Shown: in pieces, positions 54,521 to 64,000 of the stretch
Layout of the letters: each line of letters begins with the position of its first letter
Numbering within the stretch: position 1 is the first letter of the stretch
Assembly (NCBI GenBank): GCA_016584495.1
Contig: WAID01000004.1
Location: 1,054,001 to 1,118,000, forward strand
Origin: Celoporthe dispersa
Lineage: Eukaryota > Ascomycota > Sordariomycetes > Diaporthales > Cryphonectriaceae
Length of the DNA stretch: 64,000 nucleotides
Direction of reading: 5' to 3'
Program-made: the position numbers and the translations under genes
The notes under the pieces: model-generated
What the model was told of the DNA's origin: nothing
What the model saw: only the letters and a program-made list of their open reading frames with translations
The model's database searches: none

Positions 54521-57065
54521 TCAGCCGTTTAACCACCAGTTCGTGAAGCCCCACTTGCCAGAGCTCTTGCGCCCACCACCGCTGCCCTTGGGGCTTCTGC
54601 GCTTGTTACCAGGAACCGACCCGTCCTCCATCGTGCTCAGGTTCGTCCGGTCGACCAGGCTTGTTTCGGATCCCATGGCTGCCAGCCGCTGCCGCTGCAT
54701 CATCAGCGAGTCGCTGCCATGAACGCTAGCCCCCTTGCGCCGCATGGCCCTGCTGGCTGCGCTGCCGTCTGCAGAGAAGGGCAGGGACACCGAGGCTGCT
54801 ACAGACGCGGTCGTGGAAGCAGAGGTCTTGCGGCGATGAGGGGCCATGCTGAGCCCCGAACAGCGCCTGATCTTCTCCCAGATCCTGGAGGCTGCAACTC
54901 GAGACGTGTCCTCAGCATCGCCTGGAGCCTGATCTGCTCTGAAGACCACATCACACCCGTTTCGCTGCCCGCGACAAGAACCATGTATGGGTGTCGGCCG
55001 TGTAGGCGAGGCTATGTGCATCGCCATCACAGGCTCCGAGGCTCGCTCTGCAGCATCTCGGCCGCGGCCTCGTGAGGTGCTTGGGTAGGCGAGGTACGTC
55101 GTCTTGCGAGGAGTGATCTTCTGAGGCACCAATTTGTTCCGCAGGAGGTCATCCGCAGCGTCCATGCCCTAGTGAGCCGCGATGATTCCCAAGAGACGGT
55201 TTGGCGTGGGTGCTGGAGGCGGTGACCACGGGGACGCAGCGTTGTACCGGGTGATGGCAGCGGTGAAGGTGGTGCGGAGCTTGGTCTCGGCGCTGACGAT
55301 GCCACTGTTCAGCCCAGATATGCTGGCGGGCTCCAGGATGGACGAGAAGACCGAGTGTCGGTAGATGATGTTCACTTTGAGATACTCGCACTGCGCGCTG
55401 CCGAGCTGATCCTCGAGATCTTCTATCAGCTCGTCGGACTGGGACCGGACATGGCCCCTGAGCCGGGAGAAGTTGGTCAGGTTCAATTCCACATTTACAA
55501 GGACCAGAGCCTTGGTGCCAGCACCGAATGTTCTATCACCCAAAGCGTCAGTGCTGCGTCATCAGTTGTCGATGCTAGCTCGTGGACATACTTGGGAGAT
55601 GCTTCGTGCTCGATGACCTCAAGCACGCGGCTTATTGGACTGGACTCGACATCCACCTGGACGTCGTGTAGGCTGTCGCTCCGTGTATCTGCCCCTTGTC
55701 AACAACAAACCAAAGCATCACGTATAAACACCTAGTATTCTTACCCAACCCTACAGAGCGAAAAGTCCTCTGAAACCGAAGCGTGCGGTCTTCGGCTGAG
55801 CCTCCAAGACCATGGTCGGGTCGATGCAGGCGCGCCGACATCTCAACTGCCACCCAAAAGCTCTGATAACCGCCGTTCACAACACGTGTTTCCGGAGTGA
55901 TGCTCACGTCCGGTACAAGCAGGGCGCCCGACTCGATGCCATAGTCGTTGTGGCTCATTGGCGTTATGAAAGGGTCATCGGAGGCCTCGTCATCATTACA
56001 CAGCGTCAGAGGCGAGGGCTCGCGACACGCGAAGCTGTTCGCAGTCTTCGACCTCTGGATAATATCGATGAGCCCCGGAAAAGCGCGGTATGCGGTGGGA
56101 ATTGCCTGCTGCGAGTTCAGAAGGCTGAACTGGTCCCGAAACCCGACTGCGGATTTCACGAGGCCCCGGCCTCTGAGTTTGGGCGAATGGCTAGACCTGG
56201 ATGAGCCCATAGCCTGAGCGTCCCGTGTGGCTCGGCTGTGGTACAAATCTGGAGGGCAAGCTCGGCCCATGGACATGTCTTCAGCACCGCAGTATCCTTT
56301 GCGGCCTGGCACCATGGGTCAGCCAGCGTTTCATATAGCGAGGAGCTGAGGTCACACCTTTCGAATGGTACGGACCTCGTCCAAGAGGCACAGGTGTCTC
56401 GTCCACGTCGTCTAAACCCCCAAACACCCGACTATTCCTATGGCCCCTGATCTTGGGCAGGGTCAATGGTCTATCGCCTCCAGGAGGCTCGGGGGCGCTG
56501 CCGCGACTCTTGTCTGTCTCCTGGCTGGACCTCCTGGAGGCCTGGCCGTCGATAGTCCCGACCGATACACCGCAGACGCTGTCCGGCCGCTTCACGATCC
56601 GGAGTGGACGAACATACTTCACTGATGATGATTTGTATGGGCGCCCAGGCGTGTGGAAAAGCTCCAGTCGAGGCGACTCCGGCGAGGAGGTTTCCATACT
56701 GCCGAGGGGCAGTCGATGCGAGATTCGTCGTCAGCGCCGGGTTCCACGGGGTGCGAGACCTTCTTCTCCGGGGTAAGACGCTCAAGGTCTGTCCAGGAGT
56801 CTGCAAAGGAGGCCGAGGGGACGAGTTGTGCAGCAGGCCTGCGGTGAGTTTCTCGCCTGACTGGCGAGCTGTCTTGGGACGGTTCCCACGAGGTAGGCAC
56901 AAGTAACTTGAGCAGGATAGAAGAAACACCAGCCACCAGAGCAATCGGTCCTAGAATCCAAAACACGGTGCCGATACCAGGGCTCATAGTCAAAAGTGAT
57001 GCTGTAATGCAGATAGCGGCCGAGATGAGTAGACGAAGAAGGGGTGTGGGTAGTGAAGTAGTCAT
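54521..57065 (-). CDS. Conserved fungal protein with N-terminal membrane segments (disrupted)
   Basis: The function is unknown. The start at 57065 gives two hydrophobic helices (LLISAAICITASLLTMSPGI; VFWILGPIALVAGVSSILLK). Then comes a basic, Ser/Pro-rich middle (YVRPLRIVKRPDS; PEPPGGDRPLTLPKIRGHRN). Next are conserved-looking blocks LLVPDVSITPETRVVN, SFWVAVEMSARLHRP, GAGTKALVLVNVELNLTNFS and LGSAQCEYLKVNIIYRHSVF. An in-phase intron lies at about 55743-55693 (GTAAGA...GACAAG). Frame breaks: one base missing at 56706-56709, an unresolved switch near 56290-56320, and one base missing near 55541-55546. There is an in-frame TAG at 55171-55169 where relatives I recall have Trp (IIAAH-W-GMDAADDLL). 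The C terminus is basic (KRRSPKGSGGGRKSSGKWGF). It is a pseudogene or carries sequence errors. Confidence 0.65.
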
Positions 57066-57181
57066 AGGGTATCAATTTCTAAAGCAATGGTATTTGAGTA
57101 TTGGACGCAGAGAAAAGACTTCTGGTGTTGACGACATGATGCAGCTAGTCGCGGCTTCCCTCCGTCACCGCTTATGTGACC

Positions 57182-58399
57182 TTACGAGCTGACAGAAGGC
57201 ACAGCCAGGGGGTCTGCTCTTGCCGACTCTCCCAAGGTCTTGTAGAGGTTGTCTTTGACCGTCTCAACTTCAGTGTCCTCCATGCTGAGGAACCGGATCT
57301 GAAAGAGATGGTCAGCATGCATAGCAGGGTTTGACAAAAGAGGCGAGGTAAAGGATTACCGTATCATCGCCTCCACCGGCGCCTCCGTACAGCACCGGTT
57401 CTGACAGGGACGCCGCGATGCCCTTCTTCACCCTCTCTTCCCACACACCCTCCCAGTTCCACTCCCCAGGCTTCCGAGCAGATGGGTCGCCCTCGGGCAA
57501 GGTGTGATAGCCCCGGTGGGTTCTCCAGGCATGCCAGGCGCCTGGGTTCCCAGCCGCCTCCAGAGGACCTGGTCCAACACGTTCTCGTCGTCAAATGAGC
57601 TGCGGATGTAGCTCAGGACCTCAAAGGTCGAGACCTCCCTCTTGTGCACATCCATAAACGATTTGGAAGCCGTGCTCCCCGAGGTGGCCGCCGTGCCTCC
57701 TGTGTGTCCACGACCTGCGGGGGGAGGGGGAGGCGTCCGATGCTGCGATCTTAGAGTTGGGGGTGCTGGAGTTGCTGTCCCTGCCGCCCCCGCTCATGGC
57801 TCTCGAGGACCTCGGAGGTGTCTGCAGGACCGAGGAGTGCTGCGAGGCTGCCTGCCTGCTCCTGCTACCGCGGCCGAACCAGCCTGGGAAGCCGTGCCTC
57901 AGGCTGAAGCCCCCTGGCGGCAGGCGCTCTTCGTCGGTTGCGCTGACCGTGCCGCCCTCCTGGATATCTGTCGTGTACATGTATGTCGACAGAGGCGTGA
58001 TCAGAGGATGGAAGATGTCGGTGGAAAACGTGACGAGGGGCGGCAGCGCGGGATATGTGACCGGAAAGGAGATGTAGAAACGCAGGACGGCGGTGGCGTA
58101 TGGACCTAGCACACACCACGTCACGTCAGTGCTCTCCTTGTAGCGCGTTGTCAGGAAGCGTCCATCAGCCCACCTTTCCGCACAAAGATGACACCCGACC
58201 ACAGTGAAGGATCGCCGGGTGTTAAACTGACGAAAATACCAGGAGGGCAGGACTGCTTGAGCCCAGCACTGCAGCCATGTTAGCTGCCGAGCTACTCATT
58301 GCGCAAGTATCGAGGCGCGATGAACAAAGATACGTACAATTCAGCCAGCAGATTCTGCTGCCGTAGGGACGGCAGCATCCCTATGTTCTCTGCGGTCAT
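57182..58399 (-). CDS. UBC-fold (E2-like) protein without visible catalytic Cys (two frameshifts)
   Basis: The fold is that of ubiquitin-conjugating enzymes. No HPN motif or active-site Cys is visible where expected, so it looks like an inactive UEV/AKTIP-type protein rather than an E2. Exons are 58399-58338, 58268-58174, 58105-57360 and 57298-57182. The protein reads MTAENIGMLPSLRQQNLLAE, CPPGIFVSLTPGDPSLWSGV, then GPYATAVLRFYISFPVTYPA, LPPLVTFSTDIFHPLITPLS, TDIQEGGTVSATDEERLPPG and GFSLRHGFPGWFGRG. A Ser-rich linker, FMDVHKREVSTFEVLSYIRS and an acidic end (FLSMEDTEVETVKDNL) follow. An extra C in the C6 run (57719-57724) and a missing base at 57565-57566 shift the frame; together they cancel, giving 340 codons. 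AKTIP/FTS homology (dynein-Hook complex) is one possibility. Confidence 0.8.
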
Positions 58400-59003
58400 G
58401 TTTGCGATGGCTGCATACCAGTGGCGAACATGAATGCCAAGTGTGGTATATCCAGAAGACCAGGGCGTCGATGAGACTTGGACTGGAGGAGGCCCGAAAC
58501 ATGCGGTGACGAGCAGCAGCTAACGTCGACAGGGTTAGGGTTTCAACATCCCTCCCCCTCTCTCTCCTTGGGCCTCCGGCTGATTGTTCATGACTTCGTT
58601 CGGAGGATTATCAGCTCTGCCTGCAATCAGTATGCCACATTCAGTCTCTATAGAGACCCTCTGAGGGCCCTTTCAGACCTTTGAGATACTTAGAATAGGG
58701 TAAAAAACTTGTCGCAAACCTACCCAGAAGATTCAAAATCAAAACGAAGGCAAAGGACCTGAATTGTTGTTGTCTGTATGAAGAAAAAAAAGAAGAAAGG
58801 GTTGTACTCTTATATCTGAATGACCTCCAGACCCATCTGCACTCCATATTCCGAAGTCCACCATGCTGGCCACCACATCAATATGTTTTCCTTCTCCTTT
58901 CACCCTTTGAACATCAAGAGAAGCTAATAACTTAAGATATCGAATTTCCAAGAAGAAACACACTAAACCTCCTTATTATTCCAGATAATCAAACGCACAG
59001 CTT
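58400..59003. other. Intergenic, no gene recognised
   Basis: This is 600 bp between the UBC-fold gene and the kinase gene, and base composition drops to lower G+C here. A short minus-strand ORF (58739-58963) has no family features. A telomere-like AGGGTTAGGG lies at about 58536-58545 and is probably chance. Confidence 0.5.
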
Positions 59004-60995
59004 TTACAGCAGACCTCTTCGGACTTCTACTAATATGTCAGGATAGAAATACAATTTGAATAAAAGCTTATTGACTCACATTCTAATTTTCTCAGCTCAT
59101 CCGGATTCAATGACTGATGCAAGACCTCTGGGTCTCCTTCGTGCACCTTCAAGTCCGGCTTCGTCTCCTCGATGTTCCTCTTTGCTGTTTGATTGAGTTT
59201 CGCCAATATACCTGTTGAGGCTTTCCAATGTTTCAACTTATTGGAGGGCTCTTTTTGAGACAATAATCCCTGCTACGTTGGCATTTGTTATCCATTTTAC
59301 GTAGCTGCGCCAGCAGAGAGTCTGCTTCCCCTCGCTTGTGATTCTTGGTAAGAATTACAAGCATGTCCTGTTCAACAAGTTCCAGAAGATCATGCATCCA
59401 GGGTGTGCAATTCCTGTTGTCATGAAGCTCGCTCATTTTCTGGATATTCATTATCAGTGGATGCGTCAAAGCATACGTCATTTGAACTAATTACCACATA
59501 AGACTGTTCTTACTGATAATAAGGTAAAGTAGAATACTGACCTTGGAAACTGCATCCTTGATCTTGAAGACATATGCTTCTTTATTGTCGAGGTTTCGGC
59601 GCTGAACATCAAAGAAGATGTCTGTCTGAGCTCCGTAAATGAATGTGGTCATGCGTTCCCTGTCAAATCTGACCTTGCCACTGAAGCCTCCGAGCAACCA
59701 GCAAAGAAGCTCCAGATACAAGCACCCGAGTGTCCATATATCAAAAGCTCGAGATATCAAACCGCCTTCGATATCACATTCGGGTGGCCTGTACGAAGGT
59801 GTCATCTTCAACCCAGTATTAGGTTGCATAGATCTGCTCTTGTCACTGTTGATAGCTGTGAGACCAAGATCGGAAATTACCAAAATTCCCCTGTCTGTTG
59901 AATTGTGAGATCCAGACTTGTACCAAAGGATATTCTCGGCTTTGATATCTCCATGTCTGCCAAATCGCTTTTCAGTTTGGAGATGGGACGGGTTGTGGAT
60001 TGTGCTGACAGCTTCCATAATCCCAAGACATTGTTTCGAAAGCCATCGAATCAGATCAACATCGCCCAAATCAGGAGTTCGCTGAATATTCTCCCAATAT
60101 GAATCAAGGTCGCAATTCGCCCAAGGGAATATCATGTGGTAATGTTCGTCCTGCGTAAATGTTGCGAGAAGGGTGACGAGATGCGGGTGGATCTTTCCGT
60201 TGAACCGTTGGAGAGCACCGACTTCCTTTTGGAAATCAATCTTGGTCTGAGTCTTCAACCTCTTGACTGCGAAATAGCCATCTGCAACATTGATCTTGCG
60301 AAGAGCTTTCATCAGCTTGGTTTTGTCTGGAAAATATCTGAAGGGGTAGGATTCCTTACCGATTCTAGTACATCGCCAAAGCGATGGCAAAGCGGATGAA
60401 TCTGGACTTTTGTCACTGTACCATATCCACCAGACATTGCAGAAACTGGTTCTGTGGCGGCCTCCTTGCACCACGGTAGTATCACATTTTTATCGAATTT
60501 CTGATGTATGATCTCATTGCCTGGCTCACTGAGACCAAATTCAGGGACTGTGAGACATCTTTGGTAGTCGATGAAGTTCTCGAGGAAGGTGACACCCCAG
60601 TTTTTGAAACAGCAAGTTACTGGGTTTGAACCATGCATCAGCTTCTTCTCGTTACGATCCAAGACAAGCGGCAATTGATTATCGCGGATTCCATCTCTAC
60701 AACGCAGCACATGCTTGATATCAGCTGGCTTCTCAAGCAGCACAAAGATGGTGAAGATCAACACGCAGGCTTCACGATCTGGAAGCAGTATCTGCTTCGC
60801 CCGTTCTTTTGGACCTTTCTTGGTAACACCCCGACAACACTTCTTAAGCTCATCTTGAATGCTTTCTTGTGTTAAGAGTGCCTTCCAAGTCTTTGTCGGC
60901 CAAAAGAGCCGAGTATGCCCTTGAGCATGTTGCACCCCATGCTTGCGGAGCTGATCACATAGAGGTTCGCCTCTAGTGTACGTTGGGACTGACAT
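59004..60995 (-). CDS. Fungal protein kinase with HGDIK and DLG motifs (two frameshifts)
   Basis: It is a serine/threonine kinase-like protein of a family expanded in filamentous ascomycetes; substrates are unknown. Exons are 60995-59542, 59439-59080 and 59029-59004 (last exon only 26 nt), giving about 613 aa. The N-terminal 200 residues are family-specific. The kinase domain has a Gly loop (SGGYGTVTKV), the VAIK-like Lys in FAVKRLKT, HPHLVTLLATF, a catalytic loop HGDIKAENIL near 348 (Gly instead of Arg in HRD) and DLG instead of DFG near 375. It continues with PSYRPPECD and DIWTLGCLYLELL. The C-terminal part reads RNCTPWMHDLLELVEQDMLV and LLAQLRKM. A missing A at 60363-60364 and another in the T5 run at 59252-59256 (plus strand) break the frame. 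Restoring them makes every phase agree. Confidence 0.86.
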
Positions 60996-62411
60996 ATCTT
61001 TGGAATTGGAGGTGGAGGAGTGAGGTTAGGCTCTCGTGTTGAAAGCTGAGATATGGCTGAGATATGAGATTCTAGCTTGGAATAAATTGTTTGTCACAGT
61101 CGCGAGGCAGCTTTGACAAGTTCTTATGGCTCAATCTTGATGATAATGAGATGAAGCAAGAGAAGACATGAAGGCGGGAGGGGATGAAAGAGGGGTGTGA
61201 CTGTGGGGAGGGGACAGAGACGGGACAGAGAGGAGGCGAGTGGCATTGAAACAAAGGAGGCTCTCACAGCCTGCTTTGCTAGGCTATTATCCTCTGCATT
61301 ATCTTGTGCTGAAAATGTCAGCCGCTATACCCTTTCTTCCATGTATACATACGCAAGACAGGATATTGGGCTGTATGCGGATTGACCCCAGTGGTGTGTA
61401 AGCGCAGGTGTGGTAGTAAGTGAGACCATCCTCTTTCGGTGTAATAAGCACTGCAATGAACCAGAGATATCAGACCAGAATTCGGGCGCAATTGCACAAA
61501 AGGACCAGCAATGATCATAAGCAAGGGCTTATGCAACCGAAGCATGCTGAACAGTCAAAAGAATGACAGGACTCAAAGGCTGTACAAGCACAAGAGCAGG
61601 GTGGAAACCCTGTTTTGGATCTTTTCAAAAAGCTTCATTGAAAAGAAGGACAAAGATGATTCAATTTCTATATATGTTGAGAAAATCGGAAAAGAGGGTG
61701 GCACCAACATATTTGTACGACATCTGGATTCAATTACGTTCTTCATCCCGAAGTCTACGATATTACTAACCACTACAACAATGAATGTGACGATCGTCAG
61801 ATCTCTCAGAACTGGCTGTACCTTTATTTTCCCCCACACTAGAACCTCGGTAGCGACGTCCCCCACGCTATTGGTAATGCTCCTTAGCAATCGCGTTGTG
61901 CAGTTGGTCATGTTCGGCCTGGTTGCCGTCAGCTCAGCCGGCCACTGGTGGTCGACGTGGACTCACAGGGGAAAGACCCCGTGGGAGAGTGCATTGAAAA
62001 CGACCACGCTTCCACTGTCAACCAGACAATTAGCCATCAGAAATTCATTTGATCTTCGTCGGGAACATGAAGGCTTCTCTTACTAGTACTGACGCCCTTC
62101 CGTGCCCAAACAAGCGCCCAAAGAAGGCCTCCAAGGCGGCCTGCTCCGTGTAGGTGGCCCGAACCACCAGAACAACCATGTTACTTAGAAAGACACACGG
62201 ACAAAGCTCGGTACTCAGAGACGCTTCCAGGTTGAAAAGACGTGACGAAGGTGGCGTAATCACTTGACAATAGAATGGAAATAGACTGATAAGTTGCCAA
62301 ATATTAGAGGCAGCCCCTCGAATATGTATTTGATGATTGGCGGAGACGCTGATAGCTAAGTATGTTGTGGCTGGCTGGTGGAGCTGTAGAAAAATATAAA
62401 AAGGAGCTCTA
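60996..62411. other. Intergenic or accessory region; no gene recognised
   Basis: This 1.4 kb upstream of the kinase gene has lower G+C than the core. Several open frames exist, for example 61511-62086 plus and 62045-62263 minus. The minus one contains YTEQAALEAFFGRLFGHGRA and looks protein-like, but I recognise no family. They may be remains of a decayed gene or mobile element. Confidence 0.45.
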
Positions 62412-63213
62412 GACCGGGTATGGCGGTACAGAGTAGTCGATGTTGCAAAACTGAAAATCCGCCTTTTTTTTTTTTTTTGTTACATCTACTCTAGGGTGAG
62501 GGCCCCAGGAGCCGAGAGTCCAACACTCTAGTGCAGACCCGCAAATGAACCATGATTATATAACCTAGGGTTAGGGTTGCGGATCGATAGGATCGACATC
62601 GATCCAGGACTGAAGAGCTGAATATATAAGGACACGCTCATTACCATTAGATAGATTCAGTACATAGCTCTTCAGTCGTCAATCTAAGTATTACTTCTGA
62701 TACAAGTGATAGCCTTACTGCTAGTAATACACTGCAGAGATACTCAGACGTTTCCGATATTCTTGGACTTACACTTTGATACTGCTCTTGTTAGCATAAA
62801 CTCTTTGTATACTTGTTGAACGCTTAGGCTACGGCAGTGCTCATTACACTTAGCTAAAAGCTTCGAGTGAGAGAGAGGCATATTGATAGTAATAATAGGC
62901 AGAATGAAGAGTCAGAGATGGCAGTATAGTAACTGAGCTCGATTACGCGATTTCGAGGTTGAAAGTGGGAGGTGTAATGGGCTGAGATTGTACCTCAGCT
63001 CTATAAGCCTGTTACGTACCTTTTGATGCGTGACTCAGGTAGAGCGCGTGTCTCAAGGTAGCCAGTGCTTCTGGCTGAGGAGGGATTATAGTGGGCAGAA
63101 AAGTAGCAAGCGCAGCTGTGGGGCAGCTAGCGCAACCCCAGTGTGAATGTATTGAAAATCGATGGAATTTTTAGTTTTGCAACATCGACCACTCGGTACC
63201 GCCGTAACCGGGG
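62412..63213. mobile_element. Inverted-repeat element, possibly a non-autonomous DNA transposon
   Basis: The sequence at 62414-62460 (CCGGGTATGGCGGTACAGAG onward) recurs inverted at about 63165-63212 (reading CCGGTTACGGCGGTACCGAG on the minus strand). Identity is roughly 90 percent over the outer 40 bases, including GTCGATGTTGCAAAACT. The arms bound about 800 bp with no transposase ORF, as in a MITE-like element. I see no convincing target-site duplication. The interior contains LTR-like sequence, so the element may be nested or composite. Confidence 0.62.
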
Positions 63214-63567
63214 GGTACGTGGCGAGAAGTGTGAGGCAACTTGACCGTTTGAGAACAGATTGTTCACAAAGCCGATCAGTTCACAGCCCCTGGGCAGTGC
63301 AAATTCAACAGCGGCAAGAGCGGTACTTAGGGCGAGGCAGGACAGGTATGGCGCACCATAATAGGGCAATAAATGGCTTAGCCATCAGCTGACTAGTAAC
63401 TGTGCGCTACGTAAGCATGGAATGATATATGTCCAGGCCCTCAGGCCCCTAGCTAGCTAGCCTCTCTCTTTTCCTCTCTTCCCCTTCAACACCACCGAAT
63501 AGAATGGAACCATTCATGCTTCGTCTCTCTGTGTATGTTCGTGAGGGCCTTTCTTCAGCTCCCGATA
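62600..63567 (+). repeat. LTR-type repeat, copy 2, interrupted
   Basis: The first part (62600-62805) and second part (63405-63567) match the corresponding parts of 3645-4039 in order and orientation. In this copy they are separated by about 600 bp of extra sequence instead of about 40 bp. The first part carries ATCCAGGACTGAAGAGCTGA with a TATA box. The second part carries GCTACGTAAGCATGG, AGGCCCTCAGGCC, TAGCTAGCTAGCCTCTCTC and CTTCAGCTCCCGATA. I infer a relic LTR disrupted by an insertion. Confidence 0.6.
62620..62631 (+). promoter_or_regulatory. TATA box inside the LTR-type repeat
   Basis: GAATATATAAGG lies within the repeat where a U3/R promoter would be expected. The same position in copy 1 has decayed to GAATATGTATTT. 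Confidence 0.45.
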
Positions 63568-63735
63568 CCGACAGCCTTTTTTACATCGCCCGGTCCCAAT
63601 GAGGCTTCCGTTCACGTCAAGTCTCCAACGCTCATTTATCGTCTCGCGAAGGCGAAATCTACTCTCAAGTTGCCGCAAGATAAAAATAAAAAAAAGAAAA
63701 TCAATGCTTATCATCAATATCCTACACCATTCAGC

Positions 63736-63948
63736 ATGGATTGGGCGCAGGATTTTGTTGGTATTAGCGATGAGGACTTCAAAAAAGTATGGAGATACGA
63801 AGAGAAGTATACGACGGTTGTCCAGTTGACATCCGGGGACGCGGTACGCATACGATCCTCGATGTGGTCAAGAATACTATCTGACATCAAGACAGGCCCC
63901 GGCAGTATGCTCTCTGAAATCAGAGAAAGAATGGGAGAGTTGGTTTGA
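63736..63948 (+). CDS. Possible small or partial coding sequence (70 aa)
   Basis: The frame MDWAQDFVGISDEDFKKVWR...KYTTVVQLTSGDAVRIRSSM...MLSEIRERMGELV has a balanced, protein-like composition. It lies just beyond the LTR-type repeat. I recognise no family. It may be an isolated small ORF, a first exon or the remnant of a larger gene near the window edge. The frame is open upstream to 63535, but that part overlaps the repeat. Confidence 0.28.
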   Translation: MDWAQDFVGISDEDFKKVWRYEEKYTTVVQLTSGDAVRIRSSMWSRILSDIKTGPGSMLSEIRERMGELV

Positions 63949-64000
63949 ATCGGTAGAGCCCTCGCCGCCCAGGACCCTGATCAAATATGAAGGTTGAACA

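Noticed and set aside
31554..58399. A secondary-metabolite or other functional gene cluster.
   Set aside because: The genes are unrelated housekeeping and regulatory functions on both strands, with no synthase, transporter and regulator set.
62561..62580. Telomere-like AGGGTTAGGGTT, with a similar short run near 58536.
   Set aside because: Only about one and a half repeat units occur, unlike a real telomere or interstitial array; chance is enough.
3645..63567. The two LTR-type copies as ends of one 59-kb element.
   Set aside because: The copies are strongly diverged and enclose many conserved cellular genes; independent insertions are far more likely.
1..64000. CRISPR arrays, bacterial operons or prophage.
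   Set aside because: There are no regularly spaced repeats, and genes contain spliceosomal introns; the DNA is eukaryotic.

Overview
The window is nuclear DNA from a filamentous ascomycete, most likely a Sordariomycete. The evidence is short GT-AG introns (mostly 60-150 nt), a G+C-rich coding core, CT-rich and microsatellite-rich promoters, and several fungus-restricted families: a Clr5-ankyrin protein, a DUF7053 protein, the FlbA-type DEP/RGS regulator, a SigF-like NTF2 protein and a kinase with an HGDIK catalytic loop. I cannot name the species. Exon boundaries below were derived by matching splice sites to reading phase and to remembered family sequence; they were not computed.

Layout. 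0-4 kb is an accessory edge: a Clr5/ankyrin gene running off the left end, a possible tiny membrane-protein gene and a decayed LTR-type repeat. 5.7-8.4 kb holds a DUF7053 gene and a small secreted, probably GPI-anchored protein. 10.3-13.1 kb is flbA. 13.1-31.5 kb is about 18.4 kb in which I recognise no gene; it is full of simple repeats and polypurine/polypyrimidine tracts. 31.5-58.4 kb is a dense conserved core: CDC73 (Paf1 complex), a conserved hypothetical gene, LEU5-type mitochondrial carrier, METTL4-like MT-A70 methyltransferase, mitoribosomal uL23m, a DJ-1/PfpI protein, TSC1/hamartin, a one-pass membrane protein, a small secreted protein, a SigF-like NTF2 protein, PEX7, a CUE-AlkB-GRF dioxygenase, a conserved hypothetical gene and a UBC-fold protein. 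58.6-64 kb is a second accessory edge of lower G+C, with a fungal protein kinase, a 0.8-kb inverted-repeat element and a second copy of the LTR-type repeat.

The genes form no pathway or cluster. They look like a normal euchromatic segment with frequent divergent pairs (LEU5/METTL4-like, DJ-1/TSC1, PEX7/AlkB). TSC1, FlbA and CDC73 are growth or transcription regulators. LEU5, uL23m and PEX7 are organelle genes.

The most striking property is technical or evolutionary. At least 17 single-base indels, mostly in short homopolymers, interrupt otherwise well-conserved reading frames in nine genes, and one conserved Trp codon is TAG. After single-base correction every fully modelled gene gives a length divisible by three. 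Unpolished assembly error is the simplest explanation. Biological candidates worth checking are a 270-nt stopless, frame-neutral intron in flbA, the 18-kb desert upstream of flbA, and the two diverged LTR copies bracketing the core block.
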